Part shown: in pieces, positions 27,001-34,485 of the stretch | Layout of the letters: each line of letters starts with the position of its first letter | Numbering within the stretch: position 1 is the stretch's first letter | NCBI RefSeq assembly: GCF_019285515.1 | Contig: NZ_CP079095.1 | Span: 2,822,501-2,886,500 of the forward strand | DNA length: 64,000 nt | From: Methylococcus sp. Mc7 | GTDB lineage: Bacteria; Pseudomonadota; Gammaproteobacteria; Methylococcales; Methylococcaceae | Direction of reading: 5' to 3' | Position numbers and translations under genes: made by a program | The notes under the pieces: model-generated | What the model was told of the DNA's origin: nothing | The model's input: only the letters and a program-made list of their open reading frames with translations | The model's database searches: none

Positions 27001-29749
27001 GCGCATGAAAGGCCTTGCCGTCGACCTGGTGATCTTGAACGCAAAGGAGTTGTCGTACGTCGAGGATCTGCAGACTCTGTTGGAGGGCATGGTGCGGGAG
27101 AACCAGGCGCTTTCGGCCCGTCACGAGCATGGGGACCACGGTGCGATTTTTGTCATGCGGGGCGATCAGCTCTCGGCGGAAGAGCGGCTTCTGCTCCAAA
27201 CGGTTGCACGTGCGGTGCTCGTCAGCCATCGGGGCACGCTGGCAGAGCAACTGTTGAGGCACCCCCGACCGGCGGCCGCTTTCGTTGCTCCAAAAGCCTT
27301 GCCCGTTCCCGGAGCCCATTCGCCACGGTGGGCGTTGCCCACGCTCGAATTCTTCAACGGTCTCGGTGGGTTTAGCGACGACGGACGCGAATACGTGATC
27401 GTGCTCGACAGCGGCCAATGGACACCGGCCCCCTGGATCAATGTGATAGCCAATGCTGATTTCGGCTTTATGGTCTCGGAGTTGGGCAGCGGCTGCACCT
27501 GGTGTGGCAACAGCCGCGAAAATCAGTTGACACCCTGGTCGAACGATCCGGTCTGTGATCCCCCCGGGGAAGTCTTGTATTTGCGTGACGATGAGACGAA
27601 CGAGTTGTGGAGTCCGACCGCCTTGCCGATCAGGGTCGATAATGCGAGCTATGTGATTCGCCATGGGCAGGGATACAGCCGTTTCGAGCACGCCTCCCAT
27701 GGGATTCATAGCGAGCTTCTGCAATTCGTCAGCCCGGACGATCCGGTGAAGATCTCGTCTTTAACGCTGAAGAATATTTCCGGGCGAACCCGCCGGCTGA
27801 CGGTCGCGGCCTACGTGGAATGGGTGCTCGGTGCCTCGCGTACCGTGACGGCAGCTCACATCATCACCGAGCTTGATCCGGAAACGGGCGCCCTGTTCGC
27901 TTACAACCCCTGGGACGTGGAATTCGGCCATCGCATCGCATTCGCCGATCTCGCCGGTCGGCAGACCGGGTGGACCGGGAATCGGGCTGAATTCATCGGC
28001 CGTAACGGGAGCCTGGATGCACCGGCGGGCTTGCTGCGTCCCAAGGCGCTGAGAAACCGCGTCGGCGCCGGGCTGGATCCTTGCGCAGCACTGGAGACGG
28101 TGATCGAACTCGAGCCCAACGGTCGAGCCGAGATCGTATTCCTGCTGGGACAAGGCAATGATCGTGCCCATGCCGGCGAGTTGGTTCGGCGTTATCGAGC
28201 AACCGAGGTCGCCGCGACGTTTAGCCGGGTGACGCAGTCGTGGGAGCAAATGCTCGGCAAGATTCAAGTGAAAACACCGGACCGGGAGCTCGATCTCCTG
28301 TTGAACCGCTGGCTGCTGTACCAATCCCTGAGCTGCCGCATGTGGGCTCGGGCCGGGTTCTATCAGGTGGGCGGGGCATTCGGCTTTCGCGATCAACTGC
28401 AGGACAGCATGGCGCTGGTGGTTACTCGGCCCGATCTGACCCGCGCCCATCTCCTGCGCGCTGCGGCGCGCCAGTTCGTCGAGGGCGATGTGCAACATTG
28501 GTGGCATCCACCCACCGGCCGCGGCGTACGTACCCATTTTTCCGACGACCGGGTCTGGCTGCCCTACGCCGTGGCCCACTACATCAAAGTGACCGGCGAT
28601 GCCGGCGTGCTTGAGGAGGAACTACCCTTTCTGGAGGGCCCCACGCTGGCGCCGGAGCAGGATGACGCCTATTACGAGCCGACCCCGTCGGCCCAGCAAG
28701 CGAGTCTTTTCGAGCACTGCGCACGTGCGCTCGACCTGAGCCTGGAAACGGGCTCGCACGGGCTGCCCCTGATGGGGAGTGGTGACTGGAATGACGGTAT
28801 GAACCGGGTCGGCCACCAAGGCAAGGGGGAGAGCGTATGGCTGGCCTGGTTCCTGACCGCCACGCTCTCCGAATTCGCAACTGTGGCGGAGGCGCGGGGA
28901 GATAACGAGCGCGCCATGCGCTGGCGTGAACACGCCGGCCAACTCAAGGCCGCTGTGGAAACGGAAGGATGGGACGGGGCATGGTACCGGCGCGCCTATT
29001 TCGATGATGGCACACCCTTAGGTTCCGCCGCCAATGCCGAGTGCCGCATCGATTCGATTGCTCAGAGCTGGGGTGTTATTTCCGGTGCCGCGGAAGCCGA
29101 ACGAGCGCAGCGGGCGATGTTGTCGGTACGGGAATACCTCATTCGCTACGGCGACGACCTGGTGTTGCTATTCACCCCTCCCTTCGACAAAACCGAGCGA
29201 GATCCGGGTTATATCAAGAGTTATCCCCCAGGAGTTCGGGAGAACGGTGGTCAGTATACCCACGCGGCGATTTGGTCCGTCATCGCCTATGCCATGCTCG
29301 GTGATGGCGACCAGGCGGCGGAACTGATGCGTATGCTAAATCCAATCAACCGAACGGCCACCCGCACCGGCGTTTACGCCTATAAGGTCGAGCCGTATGT
29401 GCTGCCGGCGGATATCTATGCCGAGCCTCCCCACGTGCGGCGTGGCGGATGGACCTGGTACACCGGAGCGGCAGGCTGGTTTTACCGTGCCGGATTGGAG
29501 TGGATCTTAGGTCTGCAGGTCCGCGCCAACAGATTGGTGTTTGACCCATGCATTCCCAGAGCCTGGCACAATTACAGCATTGTTTATCAGCACGGAAATG
29601 CCTCTTATGAAGTCACGATTGAAAACCCGAATGGCGTGGCACGTGGTGTCGCCGCGATAGAGCTGGATGGCGTACGCCAGTTAGACGGTAATAGCATTGC
29701 GTTACAGGATGATAGACAACAGCATCGGGTGCGGGTACTACTGGGTTAA
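21029..29749 (+). CDS. ndvB: cyclic beta-1,2-glucan synthase, NdvB/ChvB type
   Basis: A giant membrane protein of about 2,906 residues. It should build cyclic beta-1,2-glucan (an osmoregulated periplasmic glucan) from UDP-glucose. In order: a soluble N-terminal region; membrane helices near residues 410-470; a GT84-type transferase segment with DADTKLP near 625 and HRWARGDWQLLPW near 772; more membrane helices to about 1000; a glycoamylase-like domain ending near 1550; two beta-sandwich modules; and a C-terminal GH94 phosphorylase domain with GSGDWNDGMN near 2584. Length matches rhizobial NdvB. I chose the ATG at 21029, behind CGGAG, over TTG at 21011. The dedicated ABC exporter (NdvA) is not in the window; galU lies downstream and could supply substrate. 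Confidence 0.93.
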   Translation: MLKRPERRRHARVEHPGGDETPIRFELFSAERLEQHAVSLAQAQKISSRKEGRKLIPRVRENSRVLLAAYKAVAKAVREQHAITPAEEWLLDNFHVVEEQVIDNHVDLPESYYRELPKLAEGVLAGYPRVYGIAWALMAHTDSRFAPELLTLFVRAYQTVEPLTLGELWAIPSTLRVLLVENLRRLAVRIMRSQTARRAADEFVDQVERIAAQTDKPDQPLPAAVLPAPPLRQAYAVQILQRLHDPHPGAALSLDFLNDWLNEQGVSLDEIVHREHADQVADNLTVRNIITSMRAISAFEWPQFVEDVSLVDKCLRAHDGYGAMDFLTRDRYRHAIEDLARRSPHSEVEIARRVIDKVQRFSEHVTTDGRQQEPGYYLISAGRYAFEREVDYRPSLKQRLLRAYMAHAGLAYVGSLGVLTLLLLSLPLRASFTAGLSEFELFLLALFGAFPASDIAVGLVNRLIIASLPPRHLPRLELKDGVPERLSTFVVVPTMFVNEAGIKAQVEQMEIRYLSNPDGQVRFALLSDWADAEEETLPNDDRLLSVAAASVAALNAKYGERRFFVFHRKRLWNPCEGKWMGWERKRGKLHEFNRLLRGAADTSFLPIDGKPAAAPPGVCYVITLDADTKLPMGVVPQLVGVAAHPLNRPVFDPATQCVVEGYGILQPRVTPTLPQRLERSMFHQIFAGASGTDAYASEVSELYQDLFALGTYSGKGLYHVDTFEAALALRVPDNTQLSHDLFESVFARCALVSDIEFFEEFPSHTEVAASREHRWARGDWQLLPWIFGARGKGMPMIGRWKMLDNLRRSLSAPGTLCALVTIWAIPNAPQSILIGFVLTALAFPAILATASGFRSPRRGISLGTHLRAAGEDVLWAIGNSLVALTLLAQHAWLMVDAIVSTLVRLFITRRQLLKWVTALQAKTAAGHALTNLIRPLRNSSTIVMGAGAVVLFFNPAGIEDAAPFLLLWWLAPVAARALSLPPRLDRAECLEPRDSVQLRLIGRRIWRFFTTFVTAEENHLPPDNFQEDPLPVIAHRSSPTNFGLYLLSVVAARDFGWLGLIDTVDRIEATLTTLAALPRLHGHYYNWYDTRDLHMLEPRYVSTVDSGNLAGHLLALAEACRETLTRPLAFSTALTGLLDTHQLLTAALAKISDDRRTLTVTLKELRQKVGVLGDLLGSQPADPAGWSLLWRQSTLCADTLLDLARAYAAERGDAGDSEVLAWATLLCDDIRSHARDVDSLVPWIHFADRLEAGAESESQCPHPAAFRQQLTLETHLSDLAGCYALGLAYLEASPDGPLEPSDLDALAMVLRSAGERAEALTDRLEKMAAQLDTLFHEMDFRFLYEAGCHMFALGYRVAEGTLDPSYYDLLASEARLSSFVAIAKRDVPSTHWFHLGRRVTRAAHGTVLLSWSGSMFEYLMPSLVTFTPRYSLLDQTCRLVVKRQIEYGKERGVPWGVSESAFNGRDLSFIYQYAAFGVPGLGMKRGLGEELVIAPYATALAAMYLPHAAVENFERLEKEGALGRFGFYEALDFTPIRLAEGQRFAMVRCYMAHHQGMSLVAFSNVVHDGAMRHRFHRAPLIQAADLLLQERIPRGADTRSMPFLQVLSEVKESVQPPVRRVPSPTSSVPSAHLLSNGRYAVMITASGSGYSLWRNLAVTRWREDVTRDAWGSYIYLRDVASGQVWSAGYQPTAAAPDHYEVVFLEDRVRITRMDGSIASTLEIVVSPEDDAEIRRLSLTNNGALTREIEITSYAEVVLAPFPADIAHPAFSNLFVQTEYLPQAHGLIAQRRQRAAGDPKIWAAHLLADGRTGDGLQYETDRARFVGRGQTLREPIAVMDGRPLTNTVGAVLDPIFSLRTRVRIAAGATEHVTFTTLVAASRQAVEDAADKYHNVAAWDRVSAQAWTHAHVQLHHLRTKPDEAQLFQNLANRLLYADPSLRPAGKLMQMNTLDRSGLWRHGISGDRPIALLSVTQPEDRTIVEQLLRAHEYWRMKGLAVDLVILNAKELSYVEDLQTLLEGMVRENQALSARHEHGDHGAIFVMRGDQLSAEERLLLQTVARAVLVSHRGTLAEQLLRHPRPAAAFVAPKALPVPGAHSPRWALPTLEFFNGLGGFSDDGREYVIVLDSGQWTPAPWINVIANADFGFMVSELGSGCTWCGNSRENQLTPWSNDPVCDPPGEVLYLRDDETNELWSPTALPIRVDNASYVIRHGQGYSRFEHASHGIHSELLQFVSPDDPVKISSLTLKNISGRTRRLTVAAYVEWVLGASRTVTAAHIITELDPETGALFAYNPWDVEFGHRIAFADLAGRQTGWTGNRAEFIGRNGSLDAPAGLLRPKALRNRVGAGLDPCAALETVIELEPNGRAEIVFLLGQGNDRAHAGELVRRYRATEVAATFSRVTQSWEQMLGKIQVKTPDRELDLLLNRWLLYQSLSCRMWARAGFYQVGGAFGFRDQLQDSMALVVTRPDLTRAHLLRAAARQFVEGDVQHWWHPPTGRGVRTHFSDDRVWLPYAVAHYIKVTGDAGVLEEELPFLEGPTLAPEQDDAYYEPTPSAQQASLFEHCARALDLSLETGSHGLPLMGSGDWNDGMNRVGHQGKGESVWLAWFLTATLSEFATVAEARGDNERAMRWREHAGQLKAAVETEGWDGAWYRRAYFDDGTPLGSAANAECRIDSIAQSWGVISGAAEAERAQRAMLSVREYLIRYGDDLVLLFTPPFDKTERDPGYIKSYPPGVRENGGQYTHAAIWSVIAYAMLGDGDQAAELMRMLNPINRTATRTGVYAYKVEPYVLPADIYAEPPHVRRGGWTWYTGAAGWFYRAGLEWILGLQVRANRLVFDPCIPRAWHNYSIVYQHGNASYEVTIENPNGVARGVAAIELDGVRQLDGNSIALQDDRQQHRVRVLLG

Positions 29750-29888
29750 TAACTTGTTCGAATGGTTTGCTGCTCTGTACGCCGGCTCAGTCTCGAGCAT
29801 GGCATAAAATGCCGAAGAGGAGGAAGTAAAATAATGTGCGCCAAGGTTTTATACGTCAACCCGATTTTTTATTTCTAGGAGAAGGGCG

Positions 29889-30254
29889 ATGGACTTAATT
29901 TCACTTGTTGTAGCTCTTATCGTCGTCGGTGTGGTGCTGTGGTTGGTCAACAGTTACATACCGATGGAAGCACGGATTAAACAGATCCTGAACATCGTCG
30001 TGATCATTGCGGTGGTGCTATGGCTGTTGAACGTATTTGGTGTCTTGGGCGCCGTTCCGAGAGAGTTGCTTTCGGTAGTGGTGGCGCTGATTGTCGTCGG
30101 CATTTTACTGTGGCTGGTTAACAGCTATATACCGATGGAGACTCGGATCAAGCAGATCCTGAATATCGTGGTGATCATCGCGGTGGTTCTGTGGCTGCTG
30201 AGCGCATTCGGTGTTTTGAGTGGACTCCCGCGGATCCACGTCGGAAGCCCTTAA
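29889..30254 (+). CDS. small membrane protein made of two tandem repeats
   Basis: A 121-residue protein built from two near-identical ~55-residue units. Each has two hydrophobic helices joined by NSYIPME(A/T)RIKQIL, a short charged turn. The first unit begins LISLVVALIVVGVVLWLVN, the second LLSVVVALIVVGILLWLVN. Single-unit versions of this small membrane family (Thivi_2564-like) are common in proteobacterial stress clusters, so this looks like a gene-internal duplication. An AGGAGAAGGGCG Shine-Dalgarno-like region precedes the ATG. No known function. Confidence 0.8.
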   Translation: MDLISLVVALIVVGVVLWLVNSYIPMEARIKQILNIVVIIAVVLWLLNVFGVLGAVPRELLSVVVALIVVGILLWLVNSYIPMETRIKQILNIVVIIAVVLWLLSAFGVLSGLPRIHVGSP

Positions 30255-30362
30255 TTTCAGTTCCGGTCGAGGACTTTCCATGATGTGTCATTTCCGACAA
30301 CCCCTTGACCGTGTTAGGCGGTAGTATCGGCTACGGATGGCCTTTTTTTTTGAGAAGCAACA

Positions 30363-30512
30363 ATGTTAGAAACTATAGCGATTATCTTGATTATTGGCTG
30401 GGTGCTGGGTTTGGTCTCTTCGTACACACTGGGCGGATTCATTCACATTCTATTGGTTATCGCGATCATCGTGATCGTGCTTCGTGTCATTCAAGGTCGA
30501 AGGCCACTGTAG
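30363..30512 (+). CDS. 49-residue lmo0937-like membrane protein
   Basis: A very small protein starting MLETIAIILIIGWVLGLVSS and continuing through a Gly-containing turn (YTLGGFIHI) into a second hydrophobic helix and a basic tail (RVIQGRRPL). Two helices, Gly turn and basic tail are the pattern of the lmo0937 family of tiny membrane proteins found with stress and CsbD-like genes. The ribosome site is weak (GAGAAG). It is 108 bases after the duplicated membrane protein and on the same strand. Confidence 0.72.
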   Translation: MLETIAIILIIGWVLGLVSSYTLGGFIHILLVIAIIVIVLRVIQGRRPL

Positions 30513-30661
30513 CGCCCCTGGAATGTGGTTTTGCGACGAAGTGCCGTCGGGCAGATCCGGAAACGTCAGGTCACCCGGGAGCTTACATCCAAAATTCGCA
30601 CAGGCTGCTTACAGTTGTACCAACAATTCTTATTTTAATATTGAAATCAGGAGATGCGGTC

Positions 30662-30811
30662 ATGAGCCTAATCGATGATATTGGCAGTGCCATCGGCAGC
30701 GTGGTAGGTGCCATTGGCAATGCACTGACGACCACAGTTAACGCGGTCGCCGACACAATGAAAAGCGCCGTTAATACTGTGGTGGGTCTATTCCATCGGC
30801 TTTTCCGGTGA
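30662..30811 (+). CDS. 49-residue amphipathic small protein
   Basis: Starts MSLIDDIGSAIGSVVGAIGN and ends in VVGLFHRLFR. It is made of Gly, Ala, Val, Ser and Thr with few charges, so it should form an amphipathic membrane-surface helix or a short helical pair. CAGGAGATGC sits just before the ATG, a good ribosome site. There is no signal cleavage site and no cysteine. Possible roles are a stress peptide or a small membrane modulator; composition resembles some class II bacteriocin-like peptides but no leader or immunity gene is present. Unknown. Confidence 0.6.
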   Translation: MSLIDDIGSAIGSVVGAIGNALTTTVNAVADTMKSAVNTVVGLFHRLFR

Positions 30812-30961
30812 CCCCCGGCAAAACGACTCGCGCCTGAATGGATCTATGCGCCAGGAGTGCGAGAACCGGTTCGGCGCGCTTAGGGTTCCGGCCTGGGTCG
30901 GTACTTCTGGGCGCGCAGTCCGAGGCCGGGATCCAGGGCCTTCAATCATGGGAGTGAGAAA

Positions 30962-31183
30962 ATGAACGCTGTCAAGGTCGTGGCCGCCGTGCTGATCCTA
31001 GCTGGCATCTTTGGGTTGGTATATGGCCGTTTCAGCTATACCCGGGAAACCCAGGAAGCCAAGTTGGGCCCATTCGAACTGTCGGTTAAAGACACCCAAA
31101 CGGTCAATGTCCCGGTCTGGGCTGGTGTGGGAGCCATAGTGGCTGGCGGCGTGCTCCTGCTTTTTGCAAGCAGGAAGAGCTAG
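30962..31183 (+). CDS. 73-residue two-helix membrane protein
   Basis: The N-terminal helix (VVAAVLILAGIFGLVYG) is followed by an extramembrane loop of about 25 residues (RFSYTRETQEAKLGPFELSV) and a second helix (WAGVGAIVAGGVLLLFA) with a basic end. This shape, with a short beta-like loop between two helices, recurs in small conserved membrane proteins of proteobacteria near stress genes. GGGAGTGAGAA precedes the ATG. It is the last of four tiny membrane protein genes between ndvB and galU. Confidence 0.7.
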   Translation: MNAVKVVAAVLILAGIFGLVYGRFSYTRETQEAKLGPFELSVKDTQTVNVPVWAGVGAIVAGGVLLLFASRKS

Positions 31184-31217
31184 CGGCTACGTCGATGAGT
31201 AGACCAAGGACAATTTC

Positions 31218-31358
31218 ATGAATGCCGCAGAATTCCGGCGCTTGATCGCGCAGATCGAGCATTTGACGCCACATCAGAGGGGACGATTGGGCGATCGGCT
31301 TCGCACCCTGGAACAGCCAACGCCGGTTCATGGAGCTATGTCAGGGCGACGGGCGGGG
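31218..31358 (+). pseudogene. possible transposase N-terminal remnant fused in frame to galU
   Basis: In frame ahead of galU, 47 codons read [20 protein letters not shown] and continue [14 protein letters not shown]. That opening looks like the N-terminus of IS1595-type transposases (short helix with LTPxQR). No such extension is normal for GalU. It may be a leftover transposase start that now fuses to, or sits ahead of, galU. AAGGACAATTTC precedes its ATG. Whether it is translated as an extension is open. Confidence 0.45.
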
Positions 31359-32237
31359 ATGAAAAAAGTCGTCAGGAAGGCCGTGTTTCCCGTCGCCGGC
31401 CTGGGCACCCGCTTTTTGCCAGCGACCAAGGTCAGTCCCAAGGAAATGCTGCCGGTAGTGGATAAACCGTTGATTCAATATGCCCTCGAGGAAGCCGTGG
31501 CGGCGGGTATCGAAGTAATGATCTTCATCGTCGGACGGAGTAAAGGAGCCATACTGGATCATTTCGATAAGGCTTATGAATTGGAGGCCGAGTTGGCAAA
31601 TCGCGGCCAGGCGGAAACCCTGACGATCGTTCAGAACATCGTGCCGCCTCATGTGACTTGCGTTTACATTCGACAAGCCGAAGCATTGGGCCTGGGTCAT
31701 GCTGTGGCCTGCGCAAAAGCCGTGATCGGCGACGAGCCTTTCGCCGTTGTTCTGGCCGACGACATGATAGACGACGAGCAATCGGGTTGTCTGGCTCAAA
31801 TGATGAGAGTATTCGAAGATCAGCAGTGTTCCGTGCTTTGCGTTCAAACAGTGCAGCCCTCGGAAACCGGAAATTACGGCATTGTCGCCGTTTCTACCGT
31901 CAGCGATCGTCTGAGCAAGCTCGATGCGATTGTTGAGAAACCCAAGCCCGACCAAGCGCCTTCGAATTTGGCGGTAATAGGGCGTTACATCTTGACGCCT
32001 GCCATTTTCGATAAACTGAAAGTCGTGCCGCGGGGCGCAGGTGGAGAAATTCAGTTGACCGATGCGATCGCCATGCTACTGGCGGATGAGACGGTGCTCG
32101 CGTACGAATTCGAAGGTCAGCGCTACGACTGCGGTTCGAAGCTTGGCTATCTGGCCGCTACGGTGAAACAAAGCCTGAAGCATGCCGAACTCAAAGAACC
32201 GTTCAAGAAGTTCCTTCAAGCACTCGATCTAGATTAA
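31359..32237 (+). CDS. galU: UTP-glucose-1-phosphate uridylyltransferase
   Basis: A cytosolic nucleotidyltransferase of about 292 residues that makes UDP-glucose from UTP and glucose-1-phosphate. The N-terminal [16 protein letters not shown] is the nucleotide-binding loop with the conserved GxGTRx[16 protein letters not shown] and later motifs ([38 protein letters not shown]) are typical of bacterial GalU. I take the ATG at 31359 with GGGCGGGG just before it, which gives the standard length. An in-frame extension back to 31218 looks foreign. UDP-glucose is the donor for the NdvB-type glucan synthase upstream. Confidence 0.92.
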   Translation: MKKVVRKAVFPVAGLGTRFLPATKVSPKEMLPVVDKPLIQYALEEAVAAGIEVMIFIVGRSKGAILDHFDKAYELEAELANRGQAETLTIVQNIVPPHVTCVYIRQAEALGLGHAVACAKAVIGDEPFAVVLADDMIDDEQSGCLAQMMRVFEDQQCSVLCVQTVQPSETGNYGIVAVSTVSDRLSKLDAIVEKPKPDQAPSNLAVIGRYILTPAIFDKLKVVPRGAGGEIQLTDAIAMLLADETVLAYEFEGQRYDCGSKLGYLAATVKQSLKHAELKEPFKKFLQALDLD

Positions 32238-32372
32238 GCGTCGTCCCCTGACAGTCGTTCGCAGGCACCGGCGACTCTTGGGACCATTGGTTTTCCGCTC
32301 TTTCCATCTCGCTACCTAATACCGAAATCAACGAGTCGCTGAGCCCATTGTAAATATTTAGAGAGGTTCACT

Positions 32373-33053
32373 ATGGAGTCCAGTTCGTTTTCATCGTATC
32401 CGAAACGCAGAAATAGCTGGCTTGGTTTCGTGGTCGAGAATAAAGCCGAGCGATTCAATACCCTCAGTGCCTTCTCGGGTGCGATGGCTGCAGTTTTTGG
32501 GGTTGTTTGGTTGGTGGCGTTTGCTGTCCGTCAGGGCGATCTCTGGAAGATAACAAGCTTTAGCATTTTTGGGTTTACGCTCATCTCGGTCTACGTTTTA
32601 GCAACACTCTATCACGGCTCAGAGGGCCGCGCCAAGGCCGTCTTTTCAAAACTCGACCACCTGTCCATTTATCTTTTGATTGCCGGCACCTACACACCTT
32701 TCACCCTGGTTACTCTCCGCGAAAGCGTAGGTTGGCAAGTATTTGTCGCCATCTGGGGAATGGCGTGCTTTGGGATTATTCTTGACTTGACACCGAAGAA
32801 CCGGAATCGAGTGCTTCGCGTAATTATTTGTCTCGCGATGGGCTGGCTGATTATCGTCGCGCTCGACCCCTTGTTGCGAGCCATGCCCATTGAGGGCTTT
32901 TATTGCCTTCTATTGGGTGGTTTGTTCTATACCATTGGCGTGTTGTTTTATGCGCTCGATGAAAAAGTCAGCTATTTTCACGGAATATGGCATCTTTTCG
33001 TAATGGCAGGCAGCTTCAATCATTATGTTGCGGTTCTCTACTATGTAGCGTGA
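32373..33053 (+). CDS. hemolysin III / PAQR family membrane protein
   Basis: A 226-residue seven-helix inner-membrane protein of the hemolysin III (YqfA, COG1272) family. The family's metal-site signatures are present: ATLYHGSEG in helix 2, KLDHLSIYLLIAGTYTPF, and HGIWHLFVMAGSFNHY near the C-terminus, giving the conserved histidines that bind Zn in PAQR proteins. A role in lipid or membrane homeostasis is likely; direct haemolysis is doubtful. The ATG at 32373 is preceded by AGAGAGG. The start of the protein (about 25 residues) is polar and longer than in most members. Confidence 0.9.
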   Translation: MESSSFSSYPKRRNSWLGFVVENKAERFNTLSAFSGAMAAVFGVVWLVAFAVRQGDLWKITSFSIFGFTLISVYVLATLYHGSEGRAKAVFSKLDHLSIYLLIAGTYTPFTLVTLRESVGWQVFVAIWGMACFGIILDLTPKNRNRVLRVIICLAMGWLIIVALDPLLRAMPIEGFYCLLLGGLFYTIGVLFYALDEKVSYFHGIWHLFVMAGSFNHYVAVLYYVA

Positions 33054-33218
33054 CGAATCGCGATCCTTTCATCAGAGTCGGCAGCGACACAAAGGACGAG
33101 GTCCAGGCCAGAACCTTATGTCTAGAGCACGGATTTCATGGAGAGACAAAACCCATCTTCTCGGCGTAAACGGGATGGGCTGAAACCCTGACAGTCATTT
33201 CAGTTGAACAATTTTGCA

Positions 33219-33240
33219 GTCGGTACGGTAGCGTACAGAC
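33219..33240. promoter_or_regulatory. palindromic motif copy C
   Basis: Contains GGTACGGTAGCGTACAGAC; its reverse complement reads TGTACGCTACCGTACCGAC, matching copies A and D. It lies about 65 bases upstream of the next start, in a position a promoter operator could occupy. Flanking TAGAC continues the theme. Confidence 0.55.
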
Positions 33241-33305
33241 ATAGACGGCAGCGTCTGTATGCTGTGTTCAATGTCGTTATTCTATACGGTCAAGGAGCAC
33301 TTCCC

Positions 33306-33713
33306 ATGAAACGATTGCACTTAGTGGTTATTTTTTCTTGCATATTGTTCAGCCTGCTTTCGGTTGCGGAGCAGTCGCCGATCAAACCCAAAACCCAAGG
33401 CGAAGTTACGTTCATCAGCGGTGGGGTGGGGGCCGATGAACGGAGCGCTATGCAAGCCATCCGCGCTGACTACAACCTGAGGCTGCTATTTTCGATGAAA
33501 CGCACAGGTGAATATGCCAGCGACGTGAAAGTCCATATTGCGGATTCTAGGGGCAACACTGTCCTGGAAACGGTGTCTGACGGCCCTGAACTTTTCGCCA
33601 AACTCAAGCCCGGCCGTTACATCGTTACCGCCGATCGGGCCGGGCAGGTCATCCATAAAGCCGCAACGCTCGAAAACAAGCAGACGACTTCGCTGTCGTT
33701 CACCTGGCCCTAA
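33306..33713 (+). CDS. secreted protein with a carboxypeptidase-regulatory-like fold
   Basis: A 135-residue protein with a signal peptide (LHLVVIFSCILFSLLSVAEQ). The mature part is a small beta-sandwich in style (VTFISGGVGADERSAMQAIR, then VKVHIADSRGNTVLETVSDG, PGRYIVTADRAGQ, TTSLSFTWP), like the carboxypeptidase regulatory-like domains of periplasmic stress proteins. I chose the ATG at 33306 behind AAGGAG; the frame extends 34 codons upstream without a plausible start. It has a palindromic motif upstream, shared with nearby stress genes. Confidence 0.75.
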   Translation: MKRLHLVVIFSCILFSLLSVAEQSPIKPKTQGEVTFISGGVGADERSAMQAIRADYNLRLLFSMKRTGEYASDVKVHIADSRGNTVLETVSDGPELFAKLKPGRYIVTADRAGQVIHKAATLENKQTTSLSFTWP

Positions 33714-34067
33714 GCTAAGAGAAGGCAGGCAAGACTCCAAGGCTCTGGTGGAGGCTTCACGGCCGCCAGATGAGGGCTGTGACCGCGGACCTCAATTATG
33801 TATGGATTTGGCGGGCGAGAACGAAGCGATTTGGACCGTAGAATTGCGGTCTTGATGTGGAGTTTGCGGTGGCGTCCTGTATGTGCGTTACCGTACCGAC
33901 TCCAGCGAATTCTAAAGCTAAGGTGTTTTCTAAGTTTGACCTGCCCTGGATCCCGACCCAAACTTCATATTATTGCGTCTTGAACTTATCTCAGTAGGCC
34001 TTTTTTGCTGCGGTATTGATGATTTGATTTAGTCTGCTGGGATAGCCGTTTAACAGGAGAATTAGCC
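33714..34067. other. intergenic region upstream of the BON lipoprotein
   Basis: About 350 bases with no recognisable gene. It holds motif copy D (33883-33900) and, near 33994, the string CTCAGTAGGC, which recurs in the leader of the glucan synthase at 20892. So the two leaders share both elements in the same order. Confidence 0.5.
33883..33900. promoter_or_regulatory. palindromic motif copy D (GTGCGTTACCGTACCGAC)
   Basis: Identical over 18 bases to copy A, 13.8 kb away. It lies 168 bases before the BON-domain lipoprotein start, exactly the distance of copy A from its gene. Two exact copies at the same spacing argue for function rather than chance. Confidence 0.6.
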
Positions 34068-34382
34068 ATGAAATGCCTTGTGAGATTATTTTATGCGTTT
34101 TTTTTGACCCTGATGTTACTCACTACCGTAAGTTGCGCGTCGACGCAAACACAGGAGGGAATGGGGGAATATGTTGACGACAGCGTAATAACCTCAAAAG
34201 TCAAAACGGCCATATTTAGCGAACCTTCCTTGAGTTCTGCGGAGATCAACGTTGAAACATTCAAGGGCGTGGTTCAACTGAGCGGCTTCGTGAACTCCCG
34301 CGCCGATATTAACAGAGCGGTTGCGGTGGCGCGTGGGGTTGGCGGCGTGAAATCGGTCAAAAACGACATGCGGCTTAAATAG
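34068..34382 (+). CDS. BON-domain lipoprotein (OsmY-like)
   Basis: A 104-residue protein with a lipoprotein signal (LMLLTTVSC, then ASTQTQ), so it is a lipid-anchored periplasmic protein. One BON domain follows (DDSVITSKVKTAIFSEPSLS, then INVETFKGVVQLSGFVNSRA and VARGVGGVKSVKNDMRLK). BON domains bind phospholipid surfaces and occur in osmotic-shock proteins such as OsmY and DolP. It stands directly upstream of the Mla-type transport genes, fitting an outer-membrane lipid homeostasis context. ACAGGAG precedes the ATG. Confidence 0.88.
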   Translation: MKCLVRLFYAFFLTLMLLTTVSCASTQTQEGMGEYVDDSVITSKVKTAIFSEPSLSSAEINVETFKGVVQLSGFVNSRADINRAVAVARGVGGVKSVKNDMRLK

Positions 34383-34485
34383 GGAAGAATACCACTGGCT
34401 TTCAGTCAGCGGATTTAGTTCGCCGATCTTCAACCCATCAGCTGGGAGTTGGTGGTTATTGAGTTAGCTCGCGGAATATCTATCT

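Noticed and set aside
30662-30811. A bacteriocin peptide
   Set aside because: The peptide is Gly/Ala-rich and amphipathic, but no leader, processing or immunity gene is nearby; a stress peptide is as likely.
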